NCBI RefSeq assembly: GCF_006494365.1
Contig: NZ_VHIP01000003.1
Location: forward strand, 186,001-250,000
Direction of reading: 5' to 3'
DNA: 64,000 nt
Source of the DNA: Aestuariibacter sp. GS-14
GTDB taxonomy: Bacteria > Pseudomonadota > Gammaproteobacteria > Enterobacterales > Alteromonadaceae
The notes under the pieces are model-generated. The model had not been told where the DNA came from, made no database searches, and worked only from the letters and a program-made list of their open reading frames with translations. Shown piece after piece: positions 8,060 to 16,177 of this stretch. The position numbers and the translations under genes are program-made. Each line of letters opens with the position of its first letter. Position 1 is the stretch's first letter.

Positions 8060-8446
8060 ATGAAATTAGGTAAATTTGGATTAGTGAGTGCACTTGCTTG
8101 CGCAGCCTCTATCGCCCATGCCGGACAGGCAGAATCGCAAGACGTAAAAATGATTAACCTGGCTCATCAAAGTGGTTGTGTAACATGCCACGCTATTTCA
8201 GGTGCCGGTAAAGGTCCCAATGGTCTTAAGCCAATTGGTCCTGCCTGGCAGGATGTGGCCAAAAAATACGGTAACGATCCTGATGCCAAAGCTGCATTAG
8301 TTACTACCGTACTAAATGGCTCCAGCCCTTATCAGAGTCATTGGAAGGGCGAGGTTTCAGGCGTTGCTATGCCGCCCAACTCTGTTGTGTTATCAAAAGA
8401 GCAGGCCAATGAATTAGTCGGCTGGATATTACATTTGGCAGATTAA
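8060..8446 (+). CDS. Periplasmic class I cytochrome c (c551/c552-like)
   Basis: A 128-residue precursor with a cleavable signal (ALACAASIAHA) and one heme c site, CVTCH (Cys40, Cys43, His44). The distal ligand is probably Met104 in VAMPPNSVVLSKEQ, followed by the C-terminal helix ELVGWILHLAD. Size and motif order fit the c551/c552 electron carriers that shuttle electrons in the periplasm. The surrounding genes do not reveal its partner. AAGGAAATATC before ATG supports the start. Confidence 0.88.
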   Translation: MKLGKFGLVSALACAASIAHAGQAESQDVKMINLAHQSGCVTCHAISGAGKGPNGLKPIGPAWQDVAKKYGNDPDAKAALVTTVLNGSSPYQSHWKGEVSGVAMPPNSVVLSKEQANELVGWILHLAD

Positions 8447-8454
8447 TACATGTT

Positions 8455-8495
8455 GCACCGCAGCTGGGCCAGTTGAACAGTTCAGACTGCGGTGC
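8455..8495 (+). terminator. Hairpin after the cytochrome c gene
   Basis: A 9-bp perfect stem GCACCGCAG / CTGCGGTGC with a 23-nt loop. There is no clear T run after it, so termination is only a possibility. Confidence 0.35.
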
Positions 8496-8531
8496 TATAA
8501 CACCGTATGCTAATTGGTATACGGAAAGCAC

Positions 8532-8705
8532 ATGGAAGGCTACATTCTGCGCAAGCAGCGCATCAACGCCCTTAGCGGCGAGCACAAAACCCACTTTCTT
8601 AACGACAATGCGAAACGCGTTAACCTCTCTCTTGGCGATTTACCGGCCTCGGAATGTGGCTGGAGCATATCAACTATAAACCGACTCATAATAGCAACCA
8701 ACTAA
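8532..8705 (+). pseudogene. Cupin gene relic
   Basis: The frame from ATG 8532 reads like the N-terminus of a cupin family: MEGYILRKQR, then EHKTHFLNDNAKRVNLSLGD. At about 8640 the similarity moves to the -1 frame, as LTGLG and then HINYKPTHNSNQL, the usual continuation before the metal-binding histidines. Loss of one A in an ancestral GATTTAACCGGC would explain it. The cupin core is missing, because the next gene starts at 8718. No function is expected. The assignment comes from recalled family patterns, not a search. Confidence 0.5.
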
Positions 8706-8717
8706 CAGGACGTTCGC

Positions 8718-9560
8718 TTGAAATACTTAATTGCATTACTTCTTTCTGTGTATTCGCTGTGTTCATTTGCCGCGGATGTGTTAGCGCCTGAGGCGTTTAC
8801 TGCGCGTTACGTAAAGGCGTTAGAGGAAACCTATCCAGGCATTAGTGTGACCATTTCAGAACCCTTGGCGATTGCAATTAAATATCCAAATGGTGCACAG
8901 ATGACCAGCTATTTGGATAACGCTTATATCGATTACAAGCAAAGCCCTGAGGATATCGACAATGTTATTGCAACCTATGCTGCTAGTTTGGAAGAGACCC
9001 GCAATCTGGACAGTGCAGAATTTACGCTTGCTGAAGTGATGCCGGTAATTAAAGACCTGTCTTATATCCAGCAGGTAGGTGATATGTTGAAAGATGCCGA
9101 CCCAGATAACGGCCTGGTTTACGAAGCACTAAACGAAGAATTGTTTGTGGTATATGTGTTTGATACTCCCACCTCGGTTAGGTTTATGACCCAGGACGAC
9201 CTCAAGGATTTGGGTGTTCAACAAACCAGCCTGCGTGAAACTGCGCTAAATAATTTGCAAAGGGTATTGCAACATGTGCAACTGCAAGGCGATCCTGCCA
9301 CCTTGTGTATGCTGGTGGCTGATGGCATGTACGAAGCATCCATGCTGTTGTTTCATAGCATATGGAACAAGCAACAGTTCCCGGTTAAAGGTGAAATTGT
9401 GGTGTTTATACCGGCAAGGGATGTGGTGCTGGTAACGGGCAGTGAGGACACAACCAGTCTTGCCACTATTCAGGAGATCCTGTTTGATAAACAAGGGTTC
9501 GCACACCCAATTTCCAGTAATGGGTTTATGCTAAAAGACGATAAATGGGTTCATTTTTAA
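8718..9560 (+). CDS. DUF1444 (YtpQ-like) exported protein
   Basis: A 280-residue protein with a signal peptide (YLIALLLSVYSLCSFA). The rest follows the DUF1444 pattern: a YLDNAYIDYKQSPEDID segment, EVMPVIKDLSYI, the conserved LFVVYVFDTPTSVRFMTQ, LRETALNNL, then GEIVVFIPARDVVLVTGSED. Bacillus YtpQ is the best-known relative and its function is unclear; it is usually cytosolic, so an exported form is notable. TTG at 8718 is the start, with AGGA (8707-8710) upstream. A convergent lipoprotein gene and shared terminator follow. Confidence 0.72.
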   Translation: MKYLIALLLSVYSLCSFAADVLAPEAFTARYVKALEETYPGISVTISEPLAIAIKYPNGAQMTSYLDNAYIDYKQSPEDIDNVIATYAASLEETRNLDSAEFTLAEVMPVIKDLSYIQQVGDMLKDADPDNGLVYEALNEELFVVYVFDTPTSVRFMTQDDLKDLGVQQTSLRETALNNLQRVLQHVQLQGDPATLCMLVADGMYEASMLLFHSIWNKQQFPVKGEIVVFIPARDVVLVTGSEDTTSLATIQEILFDKQGFAHPISSNGFMLKDDKWVHF

Positions 9561-9594
9561 CCCAGGTAAGCAAATCACAATAAGGGTGATGATT

Positions 9595-9619
9595 CCGATC
9601 CGTTATAAAAACGGATCGG
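9595..9619. terminator. Bidirectional terminator between convergent genes
   Basis: A perfect 10-bp stem CCGATCCGTT / AACGGATCGG with loop ATAAA. It sits between the DUF1444 gene and the minus-strand lipoprotein gene and contains the latter's stop codon at 9603-9605. Confidence 0.6.
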
Positions 9620-10055
9620 CCTGAACTTTATCTACTTTCCAGCGACCGTTTACTTTAACCAGTTCAAGGGTGCGTAAGTCTTCTACTTTGTCGCCATTGT
9701 ACTCGCCAGAAAAGAACAGGGTAACGATTGCGCTCTCTGCGTATTCGGTTCGTCCAACTGACTGCCCCGTTTGAGGCGTCACTTCAACCGTATCGTATTT
9801 CAGGTTAAACAGGTGACGTTGTACGTTGTTGTTTGTATGGTAGCGTTGCAGTATACGCGCTAAGCGATCAGTACTAATATCTACTGCGCGATCGATACTG
9901 TCATCAAGATAGATACCGCGAATAAACATCACCGCAGTGTATTCAGGTGTGTTTTCATCGAGCATGCCGTATCGCCCGATCCGTTCTTCTTTTTCGCAGC
10001 CGCTCATTATGCAGATCAGACTGGCTATACACAGCAAATGAAGGAAATTTTTCAT
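9603..10055 (-). CDS. Putative lipoprotein, NTF2-like
   Basis: A 150-residue protein with a lipoprotein signal ending in IMSGC (Cys20), followed by charged residues, so it is probably membrane-anchored in the periplasm. The mature part has a helical start (TPEYTAVMFIRGIYLDDSID) and C-terminal strands ending in LRTLELVKVNGRWKVDKV, a pattern shared with DUF4878/NTF2-like lipoproteins. The function is unknown. It is the only gene between two terminators, facing the DUF1444 gene and downstream of cysK. Confidence 0.68.
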   Translation of the reverse strand: MKNFLHLLCIASLICIMSGCEKEERIGRYGMLDENTPEYTAVMFIRGIYLDDSIDRAVDISTDRLARILQRYHTNNNVQRHLFNLKYDTVEVTPQTGQSVGRTEYAESAIVTLFFSGEYNGDKVEDLRTLELVKVNGRWKVDKVQADPFL

Positions 10056-10166
10056 TGTATATCAACCTGTAGTTATTCGCCTTAGAGTAACAAGGAATGC
10101 TTTTGAAAGGCAACAGACAATCAAACTTACGCATTTTGCAGCAATAAATCATACAGGCTGAAAACA

Positions 10167-10192
10167 ACAACGGGGCCAGAAGGCCCCGTTGT
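10167..10192 (-). terminator. Rho-independent terminator after cysK
   Basis: A perfect 11-bp stem ACAACGGGGCC / GGCCCCGTTGT with an AGAA loop. Read on the minus strand it is followed by TTTT. It lies 22 bp after the cysK stop. Confidence 0.88.
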
Positions 10193-10213
10193 AATCGTGA
10201 AAGATTTCAGTAA

Positions 10214-11179
10214 TTACTGAACTTCTTCCTGATCGCCAAAGGCACCCGCAAAGAGTGGGCTCGACAGGTAACGTTCTGTACCGCTTGCCAGCAATACAAC
10301 AACAATCTTGTCTTTGTTCTCAGGACGCTCGGCATAACGTTTAGCTGCAACCACTGCGGCACCAGACGAAATACCTGCCAGAATACCTTCTTCTACCATC
10401 AGGCGGTGCGCCATTTCCATACACTCTTCATTGGTTACGCGCTCAACTTCGTCAACCAAATCCAAATCCAGGTTGCCAGGGATAAAGCCTGCGCCAATAC
10501 CCTGAATTTTATGTGGTCCAGGCGTTAGCTCCTGACCCGCTTTCGCCTGAGTGATGACTGGCGAATCGGTAGGTTCTACCGCAACAGAAGTAATGGCTTT
10601 GCCTTGCGTCTTTTTAATGTAACGGCTAACACCAGTGATAGTACCGCCAGTGCCAACGCCCGCTACGAAAGCATCGATTTTGCCGTCAGTGGCTTGCCAG
10701 ATTTCCGGGCCAGTCGTTTTTTCGTGAATTTCCGGGTTTGCCGGGTTTTCAAACTGCTGAAGCAGCACGAATTTTTCGGGGTTGGAATCAACGATTTCCT
10801 GAGCGGCTGCTACGGCACCTTTCATGCCTTTGGGCGCTTCAGTTAACACCAGGTTTGCACCCAGGGCTTTTAATAGTTTACGACGCTCCAGACTCATGCT
10901 TGAAGGCATGGTCAGCGTGATTTTATAACCACGCGCTGCTGCAACAAATGCCAACGCGATACCGGTATTACCACTGGTAGGTTCAACAATTTCTTTACCT
11001 GCGGTCAGGACTCCGCGCTTTTCCGCGTCCCAAATCATGTTTGCACCAATACGGCACTTAACGCTAAAACTTGGGTTACGGGATTCAATTTTCGCGTAAA
11101 CGTTTCCTGATGTAACGCGATTTAATTTAACCAGCGGCGTGTTACCGATAGAAAGTGAATTATCTTCAAAAACTTGCAT
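10214..11179 (-). CDS. cysK: Cysteine synthase A (O-acetylserine sulfhydrylase)
   Basis: A 321-residue PLP enzyme that makes L-cysteine from O-acetyl-L-serine and sulfide in the cytosol. The PLP-binding Lys41 lies in [17 protein letters not shown]. The substrate loop [11 protein letters not shown], the phosphate-binding [14 protein letters not shown] and the [12 protein letters not shown] segment are all intact. The protein aligns nearly end to end with E. coli CysK as I recall it and has the CysK loop rather than CysM features. It is a single transcription unit with a clear terminator, divergent from the moxR-like gene. Confidence 0.95.
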   Translation of the reverse strand: MQVFEDNSLSIGNTPLVKLNRVTSGNVYAKIESRNPSFSVKCRIGANMIWDAEKRGVLTAGKEIVEPTSGNTGIALAFVAAARGYKITLTMPSSMSLERRKLLKALGANLVLTEAPKGMKGAVAAAQEIVDSNPEKFVLLQQFENPANPEIHEKTTGPEIWQATDGKIDAFVAGVGTGGTITGVSRYIKKTQGKAITSVAVEPTDSPVITQAKAGQELTPGPHKIQGIGAGFIPGNLDLDLVDEVERVTNEECMEMAHRLMVEEGILAGISSGAAVVAAKRYAERPENKDKIVVVLLASGTERYLSSPLFAGAFGDQEEVQ

Positions 11180-11371
11180 GCTTGTTCCTTTTTGTTTGTC
11201 CTGAGCCCTACAATATTAGAACATAGTGACTTACTAACATAGCTTGGGACGGTGTTGCACGTTAACGCGCATTTCGTTACCCCTATATCATTGTTATTAA
11301 GCTGAAAAAAGCAAAGTGATTTTGGCTATATGTTATGGTTATTTTAATGGTTTACAGTTTCGAGGAATAAC

Positions 11372-12208
11372 ATGGCTTTTAAAGGTACTGAAAATTATAT
11401 CGCCAGCGACGACCTGCAGTTGGCGGTAAATGCGGCCATAACGCTTGAGCGCCCATTGTTAATTAAAGGCGAACCGGGTACCGGCAAGACCCGGTTGGCA
11501 GAAGAATTGGCCGCGAGCCTGGGTACTGAGTTAATTCAGTGGCACATTAAATCGACAACCAAAGCCCAGCAGGGATTATACGAATACGATGCAGTTTCGC
11601 GCCTGCGCGACTCACAGTTGGGCGACGACCGGGTTCATGACATTGGCAATTACATTGTAAAAGGCAAGCTATGGCAGGCATTTGAAGCAGGTCAACGTCC
11701 GGTATTGCTGATTGACGAAATAGACAAGGCTGACATTGAGTTTCCCAACGACCTGTTGTTAGAACTCGATAAGATGGAATTCTATGTGTACGAAACGCAG
11801 CAGTACATTAAAGCAGTGCAGCGTCCGGTGGTCATTATAACCTCCAACAACGAAAAGGAATTACCCGACGCCTTCCTTCGCCGATGCTTCTTTCACTACA
11901 TAAAATTCCCCACGCCAGACGAAATGCGTCAAATCGTACAAGTACATTGCCCGGATATAAAACAACGATTACTGGAAGAAGCCCTAACGTCTTTCTTCAA
12001 TATTCGGGAAGTGCCCGGTTTAAAGAAAAAGCCATCAACCTCGGAGCTGATTGACTGGCTGAAATTGCTGGTGGCAGAAGATATACCACCTGAAGCACTG
12101 CAAAACAGCGACAGCAAAGCCAGTATTCCGCCGTTGTACGGTGCATTGTTAAAGAACGAACAGGACATTCACCTGTTTGAAAAACTGGTCTTTATGGCAC
12201 GCCGCTAA
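11372..12208 (+). CDS. MoxR-family AAA+ ATPase (CoxD-like)
   Basis: A 278-residue AAA+ ATPase. The Walker A motif GEPGTGKT spans residues 33-40, Walker B VLLIDEID 111-118, then sensor 1 VVIITSNNEKELPDAFLRRC with the arginine finger region. MoxR proteins work as chaperones with a von Willebrand A partner, often inserting metals or maturing enzymes. The partner follows here with a TAATG stop-start overlap at 12206-12210, a sign of translational coupling. GAGGAATAAC precedes the ATG. A related pair (coxD-coxE) helps mature molybdenum hydroxylases, and a MocA-like gene lies downstream. Confidence 0.9.
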   Translation: MAFKGTENYIASDDLQLAVNAAITLERPLLIKGEPGTGKTRLAEELAASLGTELIQWHIKSTTKAQQGLYEYDAVSRLRDSQLGDDRVHDIGNYIVKGKLWQAFEAGQRPVLLIDEIDKADIEFPNDLLLELDKMEFYVYETQQYIKAVQRPVVIITSNNEKELPDAFLRRCFFHYIKFPTPDEMRQIVQVHCPDIKQRLLEEALTSFFNIREVPGLKKKPSTSELIDWLKLLVAEDIPPEALQNSDSKASIPPLYGALLKNEQDIHLFEKLVFMARR

Positions 12209-13386
12209 TGTTAGTTGATTTCTTTTTCACGTTACGCAAATACGGGGTGAGTACCTCGTTGCGCGAGCTGTTGGATTTGCTTAAAGCGTTGGAAAAGCAA
12301 GTGGTGTATGCCGACTTGCAACAATTCTATTATTTAGCCCGCATTGTTATGGTGAAAGATGAGTCTCAATTCGACAAATTCGATAGGGCATTTGCGGCCT
12401 ATTTTAAAGGCGTTGAGGCTATCGATTTGTTCGGTGAGAGTATCCCTGAAGAATGGTTGCGCAAGGAGTTTGAAAAACACCTTACTCCGGAGGAGCGCGA
12501 GAAATTGCGACGTGAGGGCGGCCTGGAAGCATTGATGAAGACCTTGCGTGAACGGTTGGAGGAACAACAAAAGCGTCATGCTGGTGGCAATAAATGGGTG
12601 GGAACAGGTGGAACCAGCCCTTTTGGCGCGTATGGCGACAACCCTGAAGGCGTGCGCATTGGTCAGGATGGAAATCGCAAGTTTTCAGCTGTAAAGGTCT
12701 GGGATAAAAGGGAATTTAAGAATTTCGACAATGATGCTGAGCTGGGTACGCGTAACCTTAAAATGGCATTGCGCAAGTTACGCCAGTTCGCCCGAACCGG
12801 TGCCAGTGAAGAACTGGACATGCCGCGAACGATTTCCAGTACCGCCAGGCAAGGCGGCATGCTGGATATTCATATGCAGCCAGAGCGACACAATGCAGTA
12901 AAGGTGCTGATGTTCTTCGATGTGGGTGGCTCCATGGATGCCTATGTAAAAGGCGTCCAGGAATTGTTTTCTGCGGTGCATACCGAGTTTAAGCATCTGG
13001 ATTACTACTACTTTCACAACTGCGTGTATGAGTCGGTGTGGAAAGACAATGCCCGGCGCAATAATGAACGCATCGAGGTGTGGGACATCATTCACAAGTA
13101 TGGTCGCGACTACAAAGTAATTTTTGTGGGTGATGCCACCATGGGCCCTTACGAAATTGCCTATTCGGGTGGTAGTGTGGAGCACTGGAATGAAGAGCCG
13201 GGCGCAACCTGGATGCAACGGCTCACTCAGCATTTTCAGCATTGTATCTGGCTTAACCCGCAACCAGAAAATTACTGGCCTTACTACCAATCTGTTAGTT
13301 TAATTAATGAATTAATGGAAAATCGCATGTTCCCCCTTACGCTGGATGGCCTGAGCCGGGGTATAAAATCGTTACAGAAAAAGTAG
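12208..13386 (+). CDS. VWA-domain protein (CoxE-like)
   Basis: A 392-residue soluble protein, partner of the preceding MoxR ATPase. The N-terminal region is helical (FFFTLRKYGVSTSLRELLDL). A Gly-rich, charged middle follows, with GGNKWVGTGGTSPFGAYG around residue 130-145. The C-terminal von Willebrand A domain carries a MIDAS motif DVGGS with Asp238 and Ser242 and a later GDATMGPYEI segment supplying the remaining metal ligands. Such proteins present substrates to the ATPase ring. The start codon overlaps the stop of the ATPase gene. Confidence 0.88.
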   Translation: MLVDFFFTLRKYGVSTSLRELLDLLKALEKQVVYADLQQFYYLARIVMVKDESQFDKFDRAFAAYFKGVEAIDLFGESIPEEWLRKEFEKHLTPEEREKLRREGGLEALMKTLRERLEEQQKRHAGGNKWVGTGGTSPFGAYGDNPEGVRIGQDGNRKFSAVKVWDKREFKNFDNDAELGTRNLKMALRKLRQFARTGASEELDMPRTISSTARQGGMLDIHMQPERHNAVKVLMFFDVGGSMDAYVKGVQELFSAVHTEFKHLDYYYFHNCVYESVWKDNARRNNERIEVWDIIHKYGRDYKVIFVGDATMGPYEIAYSGGSVEHWNEEPGATWMQRLTQHFQHCIWLNPQPENYWPYYQSVSLINELMENRMFPLTLDGLSRGIKSLQKK

Positions 13387-13535
13387 TTTTCACGCTGTTG
13401 TTGACCAGCAAAAAAGCGTATAAATGATGCCTGTTGCGGTAGTTTTTCACCGCAATTGCATTTACACGAATTTCGGGGTTACACCGAAACACAGCCTTAA
13501 CGCGCACAGTTCTAACATTACAGGGATGGCATCGC

Positions 13536-14732
13536 ATGACAGAAGAACCAGAAAATCTAATCGCATCCAATCCAGAGCCCGCATCTGCCACTGCCAAAAG
13601 TGAAGAGCCGGTACTGAGCAATAAAGAAACCCGGGAAATCGTTACGCCGTACGCGTTTGGCGTGGCTGATGCGTTGTTGGGCCAGCCATTGGCAACGCCT
13701 TTGCGAAGGTTAGTTGCGCAGTTAATCGATATTTCTATTGTTGCGATGTTAAGTTCTGCTCACGCGTTTGTGCTGGCGTGTTTTGCAGCTGTGACGTTTT
13801 TTAAAGCCGGTAGTCATTTAGCGAAAGGAACAAAGCGCACTACCGCGCGTAAATTATTGCGTTTTTCTGCAGCTTGCCTGTTATTTATGGTGACCTACAG
13901 CATAGTAGATTCATATAACGGATCGCCGGTTAAAAATATTGGTACGCCGGACAGTACCAATCAATGGGCTGAAGCAGGATTGGGTTTAGCTCAACAGCTT
14001 GCATGGCGGGCATGTGAAGACAATATGGATTGCTATAAGGAAATTGCTGCGGATTTTGGCGAAGCAATGGCGGATACCGGCATGTCAAAATCGGATTTTG
14101 ATCGCAAACTTCAGGCGTTCTTTAACGACAAAGACATCGACGCGCAAACACGAGCTGAATTATCAGAATTGTATACCGCAGCGTTTAATGCTCTACAAGA
14201 GCCGGAAGCGCAGGGGGATAATGCAGATGAGGGCACCTCAGACAAGGCCAACTCAGACAACGACACGTTACAGGCAAGTACCGTCCCCGCACCGCCGTCA
14301 ACCAAGAAGGCAGATGAACCGGTAGTAAGGCTGGGATTGGGTAACGACAACAATACTCAGCGATCACAAAGTATTATTGGCTGGGTTGAAGGAATTATTC
14401 GTGATCTAGGCCTTGGCTTTGGTTGGGCTGCATTGTACTACAGCGTCCTTACAGCGTGGTGGCGCGGGCATACCATCGGTAAGAAATTACTGCGTATCAA
14501 AGTGGTGAAACTCGACGGAAGCCCGCTCAATTTGTGGGAAAGCTTTGGTCGTTACGGCGGCTATGGCGCAGGTATAGCAACCGGATTGCTGGGCTTTTTC
14601 CAGGTGTTCTGGGACCCAAACCGCCAAACCATTCAGGATAAGATTGCGGAAACCCTGGTGTTATATCGCCCCGTAGGCGCTATTCCTATTCCGCAATTGT
14701 TAGAAGAAGCGCAGCATTTTGAAAAGTCCTGA
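13536..14732 (+). CDS. RDD-family membrane protein with a large acidic insert
   Basis: A 398-residue protein. The first membrane helices (VAQLIDISIVAMLSSAHAFV, LLRFSAACLLFMVTYSI) carry the RDD start (PLRRLVAQLIDISI). The conserved second half (WWRGHTIGKKLLRIKVVKLD, then QTIQDKIAETLVLY) comes only after an insert of more than 150 soluble residues. The insert is acidic, with a Cys pair (RACEDNMDCYKE), an EF-hand-like acidic patch and a Pro/Thr linker. RDD proteins are small membrane proteins, some linked to ion exchange; this insert is unusual. It may be cotranscribed with the moxR-VWA pair. Its 3' end overlaps the next gene by 14 bp. Confidence 0.78.
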   Translation: MTEEPENLIASNPEPASATAKSEEPVLSNKETREIVTPYAFGVADALLGQPLATPLRRLVAQLIDISIVAMLSSAHAFVLACFAAVTFFKAGSHLAKGTKRTTARKLLRFSAACLLFMVTYSIVDSYNGSPVKNIGTPDSTNQWAEAGLGLAQQLAWRACEDNMDCYKEIAADFGEAMADTGMSKSDFDRKLQAFFNDKDIDAQTRAELSELYTAAFNALQEPEAQGDNADEGTSDKANSDNDTLQASTVPAPPSTKKADEPVVRLGLGNDNNTQRSQSIIGWVEGIIRDLGLGFGWAALYYSVLTAWWRGHTIGKKLLRIKVVKLDGSPLNLWESFGRYGGYGAGIATGLLGFFQVFWDPNRQTIQDKIAETLVLYRPVGAIPIPQLLEEAQHFEKS

Positions 14733-15321
14733 GTTAGAAGCCGGTTTCAGCAATATTCATGCTGTGCTCCTAGCAGCTGGCCAGGCCAGCCGTTATGGGA
14801 GCAATAAACTGCTATCCATTCACCCTGACTCGCAGTTGCCTCTGCTCTGGCATGTTTGTGAGCAATATAAGCTAGCCGGGATTGAGCGGATAACGGTGAT
14901 CACTGGCCATTGGCACGACGCTATCTGCGCCAGTGCGGCAGAGGATATCGTCATTGAATACAACAGCCAGTGGCAAAGCGGATTAGCCAGTAGCGTAAAA
15001 CTGGCTAATCAAAAAGTAAGCAGCCGCGACGCATTATTGTTGGGATTAGGCGATCAAGCCGGTATTACCGCAGATGGCCTAGCGGCATTGTGCAGCGCCT
15101 ATCAGCCGCAGGTTATTACTGTCAGTCAGTATGACGGATTGCTGGGGGCCCCGGCAATCTTTCCGCCTTCACAGCGGCGCACTTTAACCCTGCTTACTGG
15201 CGATCAGGGGGCGGGCAAAATAATACGCCAGCGATATCAGGCAAATCCGCAGGCCGTTAATATTGTGCCACTGGAGGAAGCGGCTTGTGATATAGATTCA
15301 CCGTCTGACTGGTTAGATTGA
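14719..15321 (+). CDS. MocA/MobA-like nucleotidyltransferase
   Basis: A 200-residue NTP-transferase domain protein. The N-terminal nucleotide-binding loop is HAVLLAAGQASRYGSNKL. The internal ALLLGLGDQAGITADGL matches the GDxP/Q-containing metal segment, and LLGAPAIFPPSQR and LTGDQGAGKIIRQ are typical of MocA (molybdopterin cytidylyltransferase) and its relatives. The predicted role is transfer of CMP to molybdenum cofactor for xanthine-dehydrogenase-type enzymes, though related proteins use other substrates. The TTG start at 14719 lies inside the preceding gene. It lacks the extra C-terminal domains of longer family members. Confidence 0.8.
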   Translation: MKSPELEAGFSNIHAVLLAAGQASRYGSNKLLSIHPDSQLPLLWHVCEQYKLAGIERITVITGHWHDAICASAAEDIVIEYNSQWQSGLASSVKLANQKVSSRDALLLGLGDQAGITADGLAALCSAYQPQVITVSQYDGLLGAPAIFPPSQRRTLTLLTGDQGAGKIIRQRYQANPQAVNIVPLEEAACDIDSPSDWLD

Positions 15322-15351
15322 TTTTATGTTTCGCGTCCCAATATCTGGGGA

Positions 15352-16104
15352 ATGAAACGACAAAACGCGTACCAACTCACCCCATCCATCATGCCCGTAG
15401 TGTTTGCAATAGCCCTGTTGTGGGTGATCCAATCTGCCGGTGTGTTATTTCACCTTGATTTGTCACTTTTGGGTGTAATCCCGCATGACGTGGTTCGCTT
15501 GTACGGCATTGTAACCTCGCCGCTGGTACACGGTTCATACGAGCATCTCTTCAACAACACGCTGCCGCTGATTGTGCTGGGCAGTATGGTGCGTTACGGC
15601 TACCCCTCATCCAAAGGAAAAGTGCTGCTGTGGGCGTGGCTTACATCTGGTGTGGGCATTTGGTTATTTGGCAGGGAATCGGTGCATTTGGGTGCCAGTG
15701 GCGTGAGCCACGGTTTGTTTTTCTTTTTGTTTACGGTAAGTCTGTTGCGAAAGGACAAGCGTTCAGTCGCCCTTATGATGATTGCGTTTTTTATGTATGG
15801 CGGCATGGTCATGAGCATATTTCCCCGCGATCCCGGTATCTCGTACGAGGCACATTTCTTTGGGGCACTAGGTGGTGTGATCGCGGCGGCACTATACTGG
15901 AAACGCGATCCGAAACCGGCGATTAAACGCTACAAATGGGAAAGCCATGCTGATGAAGACGACCCGGTGATTGGTGATTTGTGGCAACAGTCACCCCATC
16001 CAGACCAGCCGGATACGCATTCACGTCACAATGTTGCACAACAACACGAACACGGTCATAACGCACATCCTCATTCCCATCGCCATGATCGTCATTATCA
16101 CTGA
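15352..16104 (+). CDS. Rhomboid-family intramembrane serine protease with His-rich tail
   Basis: A 250-residue polytopic protein with a rhomboid core of about six helices in residues 10-185. Catalytic Ser116 lies in HLGASGVSHG and the partner His168 in YEAHFFGALGG. The HGSYEHLFNNTLPLIVLG loop supplies the conserved His and Asn of the oxyanion site. The cytoplasmic tail (186-250) ends in a His cluster (HEHGHNAHPHSHRHDRHYH), about 14 His in the last 35 residues. That could bind zinc, nickel or copper. GGGGA precedes the ATG. The stop codon lies in the first unit of a tandem repeat. Confidence 0.86.
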   Translation: MKRQNAYQLTPSIMPVVFAIALLWVIQSAGVLFHLDLSLLGVIPHDVVRLYGIVTSPLVHGSYEHLFNNTLPLIVLGSMVRYGYPSSKGKVLLWAWLTSGVGIWLFGRESVHLGASGVSHGLFFFLFTVSLLRKDKRSVALMMIAFFMYGGMVMSIFPRDPGISYEAHFFGALGGVIAAALYWKRDPKPAIKRYKWESHADEDDPVIGDLWQQSPHPDQPDTHSRHNVAQQHEHGHNAHPHSHRHDRHYH

Positions 16105-16177
16105 GCGTCACTTTCATTAAGCGCCGCAATCATTAAGCACAGCAATCATTAAGCTCCAGCATCACTGAGGCAGGGCA
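16098..16177. repeat. Five tandem 16-bp units across two convergent gene ends
   Basis: Units begin at 16098, 16114, 16130, 16146 and 16162. The three central ones start TCATTAAGC and the outer two TCACTGAG. The array holds the rhomboid stop (16102-16104) and the marC stop (16162-16164). The 16-bp period shifts the stop codons through all three frames. Confidence 0.8.

Noticed and set aside
8473..8679. A 68-codon plus-strand frame after the cytochrome c gene
   Set aside because: It overlaps the cupin relic in another frame and has no signal, ribosome site or family pattern.
11180..11371. Search for CysB or other operators between cysK and moxR
   Set aside because: No convincing pattern; CysB sites are too degenerate to call by eye.
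12778..13290. A 170-codon frame antisense to the VWA gene
   Set aside because: Shadow of a well-supported coding gene; no domain pattern.
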